From Diprion similis (lineage: Eukaryota > Arthropoda > Insecta > Hymenoptera > Diprionidae): a stretch of 64,000 nt of DNA. Shown here piece by piece: positions 51,307 through 64,000 of the stretch; position 1 is the stretch's first letter, and every line of letters starts with the position of its first letter. Under the pieces are notes generated by a model. The model worked only from the letters and a program-made list of their open reading frames with translations. It ran no database searches and was not told where the DNA came from. The position numbers and the translations under genes are program-made. The stretch is taken from contig NC_060105.1 in NCBI RefSeq assembly GCF_021155765.1, forward strand, positions 1,364,001-1,428,000, given 5' to 3'.

Positions 51307-53784
51307 TTCAGCGCCGAGTCAGGGAGGCGAGCGCGTGCATTGTGCGCGTAACACGTTCTCCATACCGCGTTACACGTTAGCTCATATTTACGACGGAAAC
51401 CGGCCACAAAACAGAGCCACCAATGCAGTTTGTCGTCGAGTTATAAGTCGCTGAGTGGCGCTGTGAAGGCCCGATTACGGGTAATTGCAGTCGCTTCAAG
51501 CCTGATCGAGGACCCCGGGAGTCCCTGAGGTTCCAGGTTCGAACGGCCATCCCCGAGTTCAACGTCTTCGATTCGCAGTCCCCGGTATCGCACGGAAGAT
51601 CCTCGATGTCGCAGAGGCAGCCTAATTTTCTTTCGAACAAACCGGCGACCGCGACAACGGAAACGAGTCAAATAGAAATGAGAGAGAGAGCCGCGGAGCG
51701 AGAGCGAGAGCTAGAATAAAAGAAATAGTAAAAAACGGAGGTATAAAAACCTGAAAGGAATTTGACGTCCGCTGGGAGCATCCGGCCTGATGGGAACCCG
51801 CAGCTCCGCGTATATCTGTGCCGCGTACAAACCATGCCTACCAGCCATCTAAACGCGTTAAACAAACGCTCGAGTTTGGCGAGAGTGAAACTATGACTGT
51901 CATCGAGTCTTTCGCAATATTACGCGGACGATACGATTTTTTTTTGTTTGTAAAAATGTTTCCCTAGTCCCGAGTATTTTATAGATGTTCCACGAATGTT
52001 CGGAGAAGACGGATGTTGTATTTAAGCCAATCAATATTATATCTCAATGATCAGTTTCGTTTCAATAAATTTTCATCGCTTGTCTTTCAATTATTGCCAC
52101 CCAGCAAGAGATGAGTCTCAAAGACTGTAAGAACCTAAACAACTTTTATTTCTAGTTACTAACATCAGAATTAGATTGCAATTATTGCGATGGTCACCAA
52201 CTCCAGTCGGGCATAATCGTGGTGCTCGACTCGTTTCACTCCATGAAAATTGATGACAAGACTGGTACCGATTTTCATTCTTGCTAAAAGTTATTTTTTT
52301 TTTTTTTTTTTGTAAATTTATTTACTTATACCGCGGAACAATCCGACCGAAGGTGATACATAAAGTCGTTCGTCCGAATGAGTAGGCCTGAGTAGTTGGG
52401 TCGAAACGCGTGGTAACGGAGTAGTCAGCGGCGATAAAAACCTTGTCGACTTCCCGTACCACCCACCATCGGCCAAGGTCATCACCGTTACGTGTCGAAG
52501 CACAGGGCAAGTTTATTCCACCGTCCGACATGGCACCTGGTATCTCTGCCGAGCGTGTAGCCGTCAACCTGCTCGCGCAAGGTTATCAACGAAAACGTGG
52601 ATGAACTTGGATATGAGAAGCAAAATTAGACCATTGGCAGTTAGAGTGCGGTTTGCTCCAGTTCGCCGGCGGGCGGGCAACAGCAGCGATTCAATGAATG
52701 AGGCACTTTTCGTTCTTCGACAGTCTTATTTCGTCGGAGAAAGAGACCGAGATGAAGAATGAAGAGGGAGGGAGGGAGGGAGGGAGAACTCGCGGCCCTT
52801 GGTTTAGAGTCACCGGCAAAAAGTCTCACTCGACTTTCCCATAGATGCGGGGCAGGATGTTCCAGGACCAATCAATTGTACACGCCGGTCCTTCTCTGTC
52901 TCTGTGTTCCTGATCCGTTCCTCCCTCCCTCTCCTCCTTTTTCCCAGTCTCTGCACTCTCTCGTATTTCCATTCTTTCCACTTTGCTACCCGGCCTGGCT
53001 CTCCTCGATTGATCGCTTGACCAGTGACCGAGCCACGCGTCAGTCGCAAGACTGCGACCGTGTCGAATATTGACCTCATGTAAGACTCTTCCCTTTTCAC
53101 TCTGGCATCGAGCTTCTCACTCGACTCGGGGGTGAGAAAAGGGATCTGAATTGACCGCCGTTCGCTTCAAAAATTTTCGTCGCAATACTCTTCGTGATTT
53201 TCTCTCGATGAGGTTTTTGATCGGCGGCACGCCTCGGTCCTGGTGCTACATACGCTAGGTGGTTAAGAAGTAAAAGAAATTCTTGTTCGTCGTTGGGCGT
53301 CGAGTGTGTTACGGTGTTTCACCACTACCGAGGAAACGTCGATTATACACCTGATCGTGCCCGATCAAGCCGCATTGTTATTGTTGCCGCGAGTCGGGAG
53401 GCTTTGTAAATCGAATGATAAAAAGCTCGCCGCGAGACGACCGTGTTGGCCGGCTCACATCATCGGACAGATTTATCAACGACCATTCCAAGCCGGTGCG
53501 CACTCATACCTGTGCCTACCTGTACCGTTACAATATTATGTATAACCCATGAAAGAGAATATCGTCGAAAAATTTGGAATGCGAGCAAAGTGTGTCAATA
53601 CTCCAGATTTATTGTGTTGGTATCACAATAATATGCCAGAACCAGAACAACGCTACGCGAACGGCAACCTGCAGGCGTATAAATCGATCCATATTTTCGA
53701 TCGAGCCAGTCGGACTTTCCCCTCTTCCACATTTTTCACCTTCTTTTTCACGATCACTAGCGAGATCACGTCGTGAACGACTCA

Positions 53785-53809
53785 TGATCATCATCATCAT
53801 CATCATCAC
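53785..53809 (+). repeat. ATC trinucleotide microsatellite
   Basis: Seven to eight ATC/CAT units; the reverse frame is a poly-Met artefact. Confidence 0.85.
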
Positions 53810-56800
53810 CTGTATATATTTACCTGTACATCACATCTAGGTTGATGCTACCAGCTTCCTCTAAACAGGGGCATCGTGGTCACGATGCGGAATACAAAAC
53901 TCGATCACTCGTTGATCGATCGAGCCGTACGAAAAACATCTCGTTCCACCGGTAATCGGTCCGACAGCCACGTTCTGATAGCCAAGCCAAGAATCCACGG
54001 CACGGCTACCGCGATCCTCGAACCGGGCCAAGGTTGGAAAATATGACATCTATAAGGTCCTGTTTCGCCTTCATTCAGGACTGCGTTGGATCACAGAGTT
54101 AGGCGATGGAAATCCGTGCCGTGGCTTCGTCGAATCAATTTATTATACACAGGTACACTGTCACCGGAGAATATTTCGAGAATCACGCCGATTTCTTGAG
54201 TGTATTGTAAGCCCGTAACTGTACTCGTTGATGATACTACACGCCCGGGTCCGATTGATCACAGCACCGAATCAATCCGACCTACCGTTAGCCGGAATAA
54301 TTTAATCCGAGGAAGCTGAATCTCGAAGCTGCGGAAGCGCGATGTTCCCTCAACTTCTGGGACGATCTGTTCAGCCGATCCATAACCGATCGTATCGACA
54401 ATTCTGTAGCCGATCTTCCGGTCCGGGTAAAATCGGCGCGGCGCCGTTCCGTGTGAATAATTGTTTTTTGCAACACCGCTTCTCCGCAGTCGTAATTCAT
54501 CAGGTATACAGGCGTTATAGGTATACATCTCTGCATCTGGAGCATAATATCCGTGGCGTCTAGACGACCATGCCGATCGTTTGTTTCAATCCTCACACCA
54601 CCATCTTTATGGGCAGTTGAGGATGCCCTGTACCGATTACGAGCACAGAATAACCAGCGCAAATCACTAGAACCTCCTCCGTCTACTTCTTATTCCACCA
54701 GTTGCAAAAAAGAGTCTCTATCTAATAGCAGTTAATCACATAGGACGATCCAAATAAAGTGCGTTTTCGAAAACTCTCACGGTCGTACTCACGAATTAAG
54801 CTGTAAAAGTTACGAGGAAAAACTTTCAACTGGGAATTGTGTACGTCGAATTTAACCAGGATTGCTGGTGCCAGAACTCACCAATCATACCTACGTACCC
54901 ATCCGCACATGCGAACTTGTCACTCAGCTCGCTCCTAGACTTTATGATCCAACGACGCAGGCTGCAGGAAGCGAACGTCTCTCAGACCTGGTGAAGAATT
55001 TCAGCCATGATCAACCAAGATGGGTTTGATACTGTGATGAAAATTGGCGAACGAGGGACAAGTAGATGCAGAAAGATTGCCGGATTGACAGGTAGAAAGC
55101 TCGACAAGTCGCAGAGCCATGCGTGCGTAGTACCTTGAGAGTCGAGACTTAGGATCGTACGTAGGCCGCGTCGCGTCGTCCTGTCCCGTCGCCATGCTCT
55201 ACTAGCTACCGTGCCGATTTTTCTTTATTAATCCATAGATTATACGGGGGCTAGTATCGTACAGTGCACATTGAAATAGGTATCAACGCGTACCGCACCG
55301 TTCGGTGCGCTAATACATAACGCGTGTGTCATGCGTTTGAGTAATAGCGCGGCTTCGCCTTCCCGTGCAGATCAGAATCATACCTACCTTGCGAAGTGAC
55401 ACATACCTCCACTCCGTGTTCACCACGGCGACAACGAAGGCTGGGATATCCGTTTGCGCCTGGCTCAGGACACGATCCAACACCACTCTGTAAATAACAT
55501 ATGTATAAATATTGTGTAATTAAGTGGCACGGTATAAGTAAGTGGATAAGTACTGAGGCAGGGAGTAAAAATGAAGGTAGAGAAGAGAATTCGTCTTGCC
55601 GTGAAAAATAATTGTTTTCCACGGGGTGCGGAGAATCGATGAATAAAAATTTGGCGAATAATAAGAGGGAGAAATGAAATTGGGGAAAATCTCGCGAACA
55701 AATAATGTATCAGTCTCAGCAAGCAACTCGAGTCCGTTGCGTAAATTGGTAATTGCCGTTGCGTTCCTTTTCTCGCAGCATTGAGTAGATCGACAGATAG
55801 CCGTGCATGCAGGAATTAGCATGGTGCGTGTCAACGGAAGAGAAGAGCATGGAATCTGGCTGGAGAAGAAAAGTAAGAAAGTATAAAACCGCGAACAAAG
55901 AAGCCTCGGTATCGAGCCGCAAAATATACGAACGAATTACGTGTTGCCGTGCAGTTTCATAGGTTTCTGCGTAAAGATCAGGAGGCAAGAGGTGCAGGAA
56001 GCGAGAAGAATAGGTTAATAGCAAAGTGTAAATATACATGTATACCACTCTTGTTCCTTTTTACTCGGGGGTAATTGGGGAGGGGGTGGGTGCCGTTCGA
56101 ACGCTTCTTCGAATTCCTCGCATAGGTCTTCGTTTACGAACCAAGAAGTTGCATAATGTATGGCAGAACCTGCCCTCCTCGTCCTGAACCTGCTATATTG
56201 CAGCCTCTTCCGTGTTACGCTTCTACTTCCATCTCCCGCTGTTCCGTCAATTTGAATATATTGTCACGCATTGTTGAACCCCTCCTCGAACCATTGCATT
56301 ATAGGTACAATTCCGTTGTACATATCCCACGGATCATCCGCCTCCATTACTTTGCTCGTCTTCTCTGACTCACAACGACTCCTTCTCACCCTTAAATCGT
56401 ACGGTTTCGGATTGCGACGAGGAACCGGATGAGGAAGTCAAGAGTCAATCAATTCATCCAGGTGTCGACCTGATAAGCTGACACCTGAGTATCAAGAGAA
56501 ATTTAGTGCCTACGTATGCCTGAAAATCGTAAAGTATGAAATAAAATTAAAATCCCAATAAATAGGAATTGGTTTGCACATGCGTTCAATCGTATTTCCT
56601 GTATCAGTTGAAACGGTTTTGGTATTCGTAAAAACGTTGATTAAATACAGTTGAACTGCAATACTTAATTACCAAACGTTATCGAAACTTATTAAAAGTG
56701 TGTCGAAATGGCCCTTGGATTACTCATTGTCAGCACTTGAATGCTGCTGTAATAATATATCTATGGCGGAGTAGTTTCATATCCAATAGAGTAGCTGTAG

Positions 56801-57200
56801 ATTGAATAGCGTAACAAAATAGATTCAGTCGTCTACCGAGAGCGACAAGGTAGGCTTTGGTTCTTCAAGTTTTCGGAGTAGGAGGGTCAACGTAGGATTT
56901 CAAAGTTCAGTTTCCTTCGAAGCAGGTTTACACGAACCTTGTTAGGGTAAAATGTAGGCGCTAAATTCGAATAAGAAGGCTCCTTTTGCCGGAGCATCTT
57001 CTTCTAGCGTTGAGTGACCGTAGCAAAGAGGAAGGTCGAGAAGGGTGGGTGACGAGGTAGGATGAGAAGAAGGTAGTTAGTGAGGTACAAAGTGGTTGAC
57101 GGCCCGTAAACAACGGTTAAGCGATGCCTGGCACCCCGGTGCAAACAAACTCCCACGGCAATCTTTCGCTCGCTTGGTCGAGTTAGCCGGCAAAGCCGAG

Positions 57201-57252
57201 GTAGGTAGGCAGTAGGTAGTAGGTAGTAGGTAGTAGGTAGGTAGGTAGGTAC
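57201..57252 (+). repeat. GTAG/GTA repeat tract
   Basis: Mixed GTAGTAG and GTAG units over about 50 bp. Confidence 0.85.
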
Positions 57253-57720
57253 ATCGGTCGGAGGTAATACCTCCGCGTAATATGTGCAATGTCCAACGCA
57301 CACGGGGTTACGACGCGAGTAGGCAAGGAAAATCAACGGATGGTGCATCGGCGGGTGCAGTAATGCTCGAACTTTGCTCAAGACTTACGAGCCAATATCT
57401 CCGGCGTTTACGCATTGCGTTCTCCGCCCAGCTCGCGTCCATTAGGATACGGAGCCGTCGTATAAACCAAGAATGGCCCAGCGAGTCTGCTGCTAGACTC
57501 CGCTGATCTACACTCCTACTTCTTCTCTGAGTGAAATTCCAACGAGAGTAGAAGGTGCATCCACGCCGGTTACGACCCACTCAATACTATAGCCAATTTT
57601 CTAAACAATTCTCGGACCATTTCGCTCTTTGCTTATGATCCTCGGACTAGCGCAAATTGAATATTTTGAACGGGCTCGATTCGCGGTATATCCGCGCCAG
57701 TTGCGGGACGAAGAAGAGAG

Positions 57721-57755
57721 CGAGAGCGAGAGAGAAAGAGAGAGAGAGAGAGGAG
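57721..57755 (+). repeat. GA dinucleotide microsatellite
   Basis: GA units with C and A interruptions at the left end and a clean run at the right. Confidence 0.8.
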
Positions 57756-59187
57756 TGAAATGAAAATACGGGAACGCAGGCGGGTTTCGCTAGTCGCGTG
57801 TAATTGGCCCCGGTTTCTTACCAGGAAATAAAAGTTGTGTAAAAGATACCCTGGACGCAAGATGGACTTGCAGGTAGTAGGTACGGCTGAAGAAAGAGCA
57901 GAAGAAAGGCAACGCAGGAATTTACCAGCGAAATATAGCACTTTGACTGGATCTATTATACTCGGGGCCTGCACGTATAGGTACTCGTACTAGATTACCG
58001 CGCGCGGAATATAATGGCGTTGAAACTAGGCGGGGGCGACGACGGCGGGCTAACCCAAAGAAAAAGTGAAACAGTTACTTTCCACCTGATTTATATAGCC
58101 GCTCCATCCGTCCGCTTGAGGCCTCTCATTTCTTTGTTGTTATCACCGTCTCTCTTTCTCTCACTCTCTTTCTCTTTCTTCCCCCGTCGATTTCCCCATC
58201 TTTCTCTCTCGACTCTCAGGCTCGAGATGAAAATATCAACTCCGTACCAATATCGCCCGATTTTACCCTCCCCCGGACGAGAAGAAAACGTCTCGAAAGT
58301 AATTCCATCCTCTCTCATCTCGTTTGACGAAGAACGAGACGTACAAGAGAAGGAGGGCGAAAAAGAAGAGGAGAGCGTCGAGCCGACACCAGAAGCTTCG
58401 GCCTTTCATTCGTTGGGCCGCAAGTCCCTGGTACCAAGCTTGAGTTTTCTTGCATGTACTTCGAACACCGCACACGCTACACCGGGTGCGATCCGACGGG
58501 ATTTGACGGCGGCCCTGCAGCACGGTAGGAACGCAATTACACTTCATTCATCCGTTCATTCATCGGCGGTAGTCGGAGGAGCCGAAGGCGGAATATGAGG
58601 TGGTACGGTAGTAGTGAAAAAGGAAAAAACTGTAGGTCGAAGGAAGAGAAGAAGAAGCAAGAAAAGTGGGGAAGAAAAAAGAAACGGTGAGCCTGCACGG
58701 TAAACCATTACGTAGAAAGGGGCTAAGAAATCATCTACTTTTGACCACAAAAAGCGTAGCACAGGCAATTCCGGAACGTGGACCACCAGGTTTTATTTTT
58801 AGAGCTCCGAGCGGGGTTTGACCATGCCATCCCATGCCATGCCATCCACCACACCACACTGGGCCCCTCGAAATGTGTTGGTAAGAGTGATGCCCAGTCG
58901 CGGCATGCACACTCTATCAGTGTAAGAAGACGTGACCACCGCCGCGGGACGGCCAGGGACACGAGAACCAATTCTTAAAACCCGGAGCAACTCCTCGATC
59001 CTTCGTTCATCTCCCCCCGACGCCACCGCCGCCGCCGCCACCTCACACGCTCCACTTTTTATTATGCTTTTATTCTCGCCACTCGATGTACAACCTATCC
59101 ATTCCTCAACTACACCAAAACTCGCGCGTGTGTGGATCTGATCTCGAACTGCGTAGGTACTGCACACGTGCAGCAGCAGCCTTGTTT

Positions 59188-59190
<3 letters not shown>

Positions 59191-59218
<28 letters not shown>
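59191..59218 (+). repeat. CT dinucleotide microsatellite
   Basis: Fourteen CT units about 370 bp upstream of the coding exon at 59588; equivalent to a GAGA tract on the other strand. Confidence 0.9.
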
Positions 59219-59221
<3 letters not shown>

Positions 59222-59587
59222 TCTATCCTCATAATATCCTCGGTACTGACAGATAAGGTAATTGACTCGCAGGTTCTTCAACTCGATACATACGGGCACG
59301 CAGTTTCGTGATCGGATCGTGGAATGTTATAACGATCACCACGCTGAGTGGGACAGGAATTCATTCATTCCGTTGCAAATTAGTCGCTACGGATACAGTC
59401 TTTATTAGCATCGAAGCACGCATCTTTCATTTCTCGAATGATCGGTCTTGAGCAATTTCTAACCTTCATTGATCGTGTAATACCGTTCCCCCAAATTTCT
59501 ATATAATAATACACGCGTTCGAAGGATCGATCGTAAGAATTTCCCGATTTCCCGAAACCCAGCGCCCATCTAATCTCATGGTTTCAG

Positions 59588-62484
59588 GATCCGCTGCACG
59601 TCGGCGTTGGAGCAGAGCCTCGGAGGCAGAGGAAGGACGAAGCGGTACCAGGACCTCGGTGCACGGCTATGATCAGCATGGAGCTGCCCTCACACGCGAC
59701 GCAGCACGGGGGGCTCCACCTTGGGGACTCAGCGCTGGCGTCGATTCACCCGCACCCTCAGGACTCCCTGGGAATGCACCACCACCATGCCTCAGGCAAT
59801 GCAACACCTGGAGGTATGAATGAGGACTCCGAGAAAAAACGTATGTTTCTTCTTTCGAATCCATTTTTTTACTATAAATAAAAACATCACCAGAGCCAGT
59901 AATAGTATACGACATAGTCGGGTGTTGAAATAGGAAGTCATTCGGTCGTCTGTCGGAGCGCCTCTTTTCGCGGTAATTGGTCGGCGAACGCTTCTTGCCA
60001 GCATTATTCGCGCGTTTGCGAGCTGGAGCTGGCATTCCGTTGCAAAAAGACACGAGGTGTCGGAACGCGGCTTTTTCATCGTCGATTAAACCGCCATACA
60101 CGTCGATACATTGCACCGATCGCCTCGTAATTCAACCGCAGTATTATATATACCCACCCGTAACCTTATACGATCCATACATGACCAGAAACCGACGATT
60201 ACCCAGCCGCGCTAGGATGTAACGCGTTCATATCGGTACAACCGATTAGCCCGAAAGAGCCAGGAAAATCGGCTGGACGTGGGCGCAGAAAATTTTGCGT
60301 AAAAAAAATCGAGCTACCTAGATCATTTATATGTATATATTTGCACCTGTTAGTGTAGGAGGGACACAGGGAAGGGGGTTGAATTCGAAACAGTGGAGGT
60401 GAAGCGAAAGCGTTTTACGATGCGATATTAATTACCGCTTGTCGTTACTGTACCGGAGTTTCTCTAATGATCAGCGCTGAGCATGACTGTACGAGATGCA
60501 GGGAGGAGCTGGCGGGAAGATTTCTTTGAACAGAGACACTGCCGTGGTCCCGCTGTTTCGATCGCGTTTCTACTACCGAGAGATCGAGTTCGAGCGGGTA
60601 TATATTTTTCGATCGGCAGTTACCGGCACTGTTTTCTCGCACTGTACACAGACACTCGTATACGATTCGGGAACAAACAAGCAGCTGTTGCGGCGCGTAG
60701 GTGAGCAAGCCTCAAGTGCCGGGGGTGATGTGGTGGACGACGGCGTGTATTAAGCAAATAACCAAGTAGGTAAGTAAGCGGTAAGTAGGTGCGGGGGGGC
60801 GAACGAGATGAAAGGAGCCGCGGGGGCCGGGAGCCAGTGACACTGCACGAGTCTGGGTCGTTAAATCTAATGATATCAAGTATTTGACAAAGCGCGTCAG
60901 ACGGACGATGGACCGCAAAGCGACCGAGAGGATCGAGAGGATCGAGAGGATCCAGAGGAAGGAGCGTGCGGACGATGGACGAAACGCGCCCCGCCGATCG
61001 CCGATGACTCTGGGCCCTGACTTTGCTGTTCCCTCGTTAATACGCCCAATATGTAACTGCCTCCCGGTATCACGAGATGCCGCGCTATCCGATCTCTAGG
61101 CCTCGATAAACCTGGTATACAAATGGAACTGTCTCTCCGTAGGATCAATTCGAATGCCTCCATATCACGCCGAATTAACCAAGATGGTTTTAAAATCGAC
61201 GAAGGGAAGGGGTGTCGCGTCGTCCTCGTCCTCGTCTTCGTCCTTGTCACGATCGGCTGACGAGAGCGCCGTTTTTCTCCGAACAACAAACCGTCCCATC
61301 ATCATCGACACGTCGAGTTCCACGCGCTGGATTCGATCCGTCAAAGTTGAAGGATCGGGGAATCGTCGGGTGCCGGGAACTTTAACCGATGGTGCTGAAA
61401 AAATCGAAACTGGAAATATTAGCATACGCGCGCCCATCTGGGACACGTGATCCTGCACTAGCAGGTATTCAGGCTGCGCTGAAACCGGTAAGATCGCGTG
61501 ATAGCGGAATTGTTTAAGGCAGGCGATGATTGGCTCGGGGTACGATTTTTGTCGTTATTCCCTCTGTTGTGGGTAATTTTTTGACCGAGTGACGTCGCCT
61601 AATCCGGCTAATTAAACGGGTTTTAAGAGATTTTTTATGACCATGTTACTCAATCGACTTCCGATCCCAGCTGTACTCTGATCGCGGTGTTATACCTGCG
61701 TAAAACCGATTCGTCCTGCTCGACGCTGCCCGGCTAGCGGCGCTTTTTACCTCGTTCAACAGTTTGTCAGCACCTTAGGTATACACGCGACTCGGAGTTT
61801 CGACAAACGCTCCAAAGTCACTTCGTGCTCGCAGACTTGAGTCGAAGAATTGTAATAATCGCGCAGTGACCAGTGAATCACCCAGTAGGTACTCGTGATC
61901 GGTTGGCCCACACCGAGTGAGTGAGAGAGGCCAGTCTGGACTCGAAAACCGCTACTTTACCTTGGATGCTCTTTTTGCACGACTTTTACCCCGCGATATT
62001 TTGCGCAACTGCATGGCGCGGCAGGGTTTCGGACATTTTGGTCACGCGATCGGGCGCGTGTAATGATCAACGTGTATATCAATTTTACCTACCTTGAGAT
62101 TGATTTTTTTGTTCCTCTTTTTTACCTGCGGTGATACGTCGTGCGCGTGGACGCCGGTGAGTGCAATGCAAGGCTTCACATTCCGACGTGTATATTCCTC
62201 CTCCTCCCCCTCCCCGTGTATTTATATGCGAAGGCACTTCAAGATAGCCTCGTAATTTATGGGGTTGAATAAAGGAAGACTCACGATCCAGCGATAGCAG
62301 CTCGCGGTACAAATAGGCTCGACCGTTCGTGCCTGCAACACACAGGCCTGGCAAATAAAGGTATTACCTTGTCCAACGCCACAATGCACGACGTTGCACC
62401 GATTGCGTCTACCAACCCAGATTCTAATGTCCCTCTTTTTCTGCTTTGCCACAGATGACGGGAGCCACGGGATGAACCAGGACG
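59588..62484 (+). CDS. N-terminal exons of a large gene, probably a nuclear regulator (partial)
   Basis: Exon 59588-59840 (acceptor ggtttcag, donor AAAAAAC/gtatgt) has ATG at 59669 and an in-frame ATG at 59678 with a better context (GCATGG). It encodes a low-complexity N-terminus rich in His, Gly, Ser and Met: MELPSHATQHGGLHLGDSAL, then HPHPQDSLGMHHHHASG, ending MNEDSEKK. A 30-nt exon (62455-62484, acceptor ttgccacag, donor gtgagt) follows in phase and adds HDGSHGMNQD. The frame is open from the exon's first base, so coding could begin further upstream; an upstream exon ending at 46617 would place a stop at the junction. Such His-rich leaders are common in insect transcription factors and RNA-binding proteins, but no domain lies in the window, so I give no name. 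Confidence 0.55.
60927..60960 (+). repeat. GAGAGGATC nonamer tandem repeat
   Basis: About three and a half copies of a GAGAGGATC unit, one with a C substitution. Confidence 0.8.
61221..61243 (+). repeat. CCTCGT hexamer repeat
   Basis: Imperfect CCTCGT units. A longer array of the same hexamer is at 63149-63177. Confidence 0.75.
62455..62484 (+). CDS. 30-nt in-frame microexon
   Basis: ATGACGG...CAGGACG between cag and gtgagt splice signals, exactly ten codons, so inclusion or skipping leaves the frame intact. It keeps the Asp/Gly/His/Met style of the preceding exon. A chance match of splice sites cannot be fully excluded. Confidence 0.45.
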
Positions 62485-64000
62485 GTGAGTAAAATCTGCA
62501 TCATTTCTTAGTTTCTCTTTTCTTGCCAATGTCCAAAAACCGAACAATCTCGAACGGGGGTTCGGGCAGACCACCTCCCTCGGAATTGTTGCGACTTCGT
62601 CGGTAGGTATAGTGTTTTTTCCGAGGCCCCCGAGGCGAGGAGGGAAGAGTCGACTTAACAAGTTAGGGGTCAAACGATCTCGCACTCTGAAAGTCTGAAA
62701 CTCGGGCGCAGCAGAGAAAGACGGTGAGGCGTAATTACCCGGGTTGAAGGGTGAACGAGGTGTGAGGAACCCGGGGGAGAGTGACGTGGTGCGAGAATGA
62801 GCATCTTTAGAGAGCCAAGGTATCTCGCCGGGGTATATTTACATTCGAAAATTGTTTACGTCAGGGTCAGAGATGAGAAGTGTCAGGAGCTCGTTCTTTC
62901 GGCGTGCATGCGTGCGTTGCGCATCTCCCCTTGACGATTCTCCTGCACGTGGGTATCCAGCGTCCGTATGTGTTTATAAATAAATAGTCAGTCGCGCGGT
63001 AAACTGGTTTAATGACAACCCCGGCGAGCCCGGAGCGCACGATATGAGGACGAAGGACGAGGTCCGACCGATACTGAGCCTCCGGCATCCTCATTTCCGC
63101 GATAACCGGCGCGCGTTATCGCCGAGATTATCGTTAACGGACCTGCGTCCTCATCCTCGTCCTCGTCCTCGTCCTCGCGGTTTTTCACCCCGGGAAATTC
63201 AGCCAATCGCCATTCGCCCTTCAGGCCCCGCTATACCGTTCGCAAAAGGACGCCCGTGACTACATAGGTACGGATGCGGCGGGGCCGCAGGCCCGTTGTG
63301 TGGGTGCGGACCTACGGACTTTCAGTATCTCGCCTACCGTCGAGAACAACTCCCAGAGCACTCCTAGACCCCTGTTCCAATATCTTCCGAACACCGGATC
63401 GAACGGTAACTGACTTCGGTTCACACAAAAATTCACCTCCTCCTCGAGGGTCAACAAATCGTCGGGTCATTGATTTTGTTAAACACAAATCCATTAAGAT
63501 GAAAAACAATTATTCTGTGACAATTTGCCCAACTTACCCATCAAGAGTTAGAAAAAACGGCTTACATCTACGCAAATGATTCAGAATTCGCAATTTAATG
63601 ATCACCAATTAGTGAAGATGAATTTAAAGTTTGAGGCGTCAATAAGACGTGAAAAAGAAACGACCCCTTTGATCTTGAGCTTTTCGAGGTCGCTGATATA
63701 ATTGATCGGGGTAATTCAGCGACTAGGAAACGCGGTCTCAGCTCGCAGGCTGGACTGCATCAGAACAAATTGAACAAGTTACCAACCCGTGGAGCCGGAG
63801 CAGGTATAGCTGTTATAGGATATGTAGAGAGTATAAGTAGCAATATAGTGAGAACACGTATAACTGCGCGCATCTGTATGAACGGTTAGGTGTTGGCGTA
63901 CCAGGTTCTTGGGTCCGCTCTTCGCGCTGTCCCAGGGGTGTGGCTCTCTCCTTTGCAACGGTATCATCAACGAACATCGCCTCATGCCTATGTGGATCTA
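62485..64000. other. No further exon recognised to the window edge
   Basis: Presumably intron of the right-hand gene. Apart from the CCTCGT array I see no coding exon, RNA gene or transposon here. Confidence 0.4.
63149..63177 (+). repeat. CCTCGT hexamer repeat
   Basis: Four to five CCTCGT units; reverse frames show an Asp-Glu run that is a repeat artefact. Confidence 0.85.

Larger units (their letters stand above)
46618..59587. other. About 13 kb without a supported coding exon
   Basis: Possibly the first intron of the right-hand gene. It holds many simple repeats: GAATC (51269-51306), GGGA (about 52764-52787), ATC (53785-53809), GTAG (57201-57252), GA (57721-57755) and CT (59191-59218). 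It also has a 16-bp palindrome (46730-46745) and T18 runs near 48978 and 52292. Open frames are short or low complexity and carry no domain that I recognise. Confidence 0.45.

Noticed and set aside
51500..51560. GGTTCGAAC, a tRNA B-box-like match
   Set aside because: No A box at the right distance and no cloverleaf on either strand. The similar GAGTTCGATTCC near 42629 fails the same test.
58014..58598. 194-codon plus-strand frame
   Set aside because: Dominated by CT/GA low-complexity sequence; no conserved feature.

Overview
The window is animal nuclear DNA, most likely from an insect. The genes are split by short GT-AG introns (mostly 57-130 bp), the proteins match metazoan families, and there are no operons or ribosome binding sites. 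Short introns, moderate GC and many simple repeats fit an arthropod; a hymenopteran is my guess, but nothing in the sequence proves the order. All exon models were built by eye from reading frames, splice consensus and intron phase.

Left third (about 0.7-18 kb): a compact cluster of three well-recognised genes. BCKDHB (minus, 763-4634, 8 exons, 385 aa) is the E1-beta subunit of the mitochondrial branched-chain ketoacid dehydrogenase. CEP290 (minus, 5366-13979, 23 exons, 2020 aa) is the coiled-coil protein of the ciliary transition zone. MELK (plus, 14528-17906, 12 coding exons, 627 aa) is a mitotic Ser/Thr kinase with a C-terminal KA1 domain. CEP290 and MELK are head to head over a 548-bp gap that holds an E2F/CDE-like site joined to a CHR element, a second CHR and a CCAAT box, the kind of promoter expected for cell-cycle genes. 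One CEP290 intron carries a 647-bp near-perfect palindrome flanked by a 10-bp direct repeat, a recent foldback transposon insertion.

Middle (about 18-46 kb): mostly non-coding. The only gene I can support is a two-exon minus-strand gene (29842-30369) for a 154-aa secreted, cysteine-free, helix-rich protein of unknown function, with a TATA box and an E-box just upstream. There is also a small hAT-like element (23161-23547), an older degenerate foldback element (about 43180-43785), a possible retroposed 3' end at 33.7 kb, GC-rich blocks and many microsatellites.

Right third (about 46-64 kb): long non-coding stretches around the apparent 5' end of a large plus-strand gene. A His/Gly/Met-rich N-terminal coding exon (59588-59840) is followed in phase by a 30-nt microexon (62455-62484). 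A GA-repeat-rich segment ending in a strong splice donor (46617) may be its 5' untranslated exon. The rest of that gene lies beyond the window and I cannot name the family.
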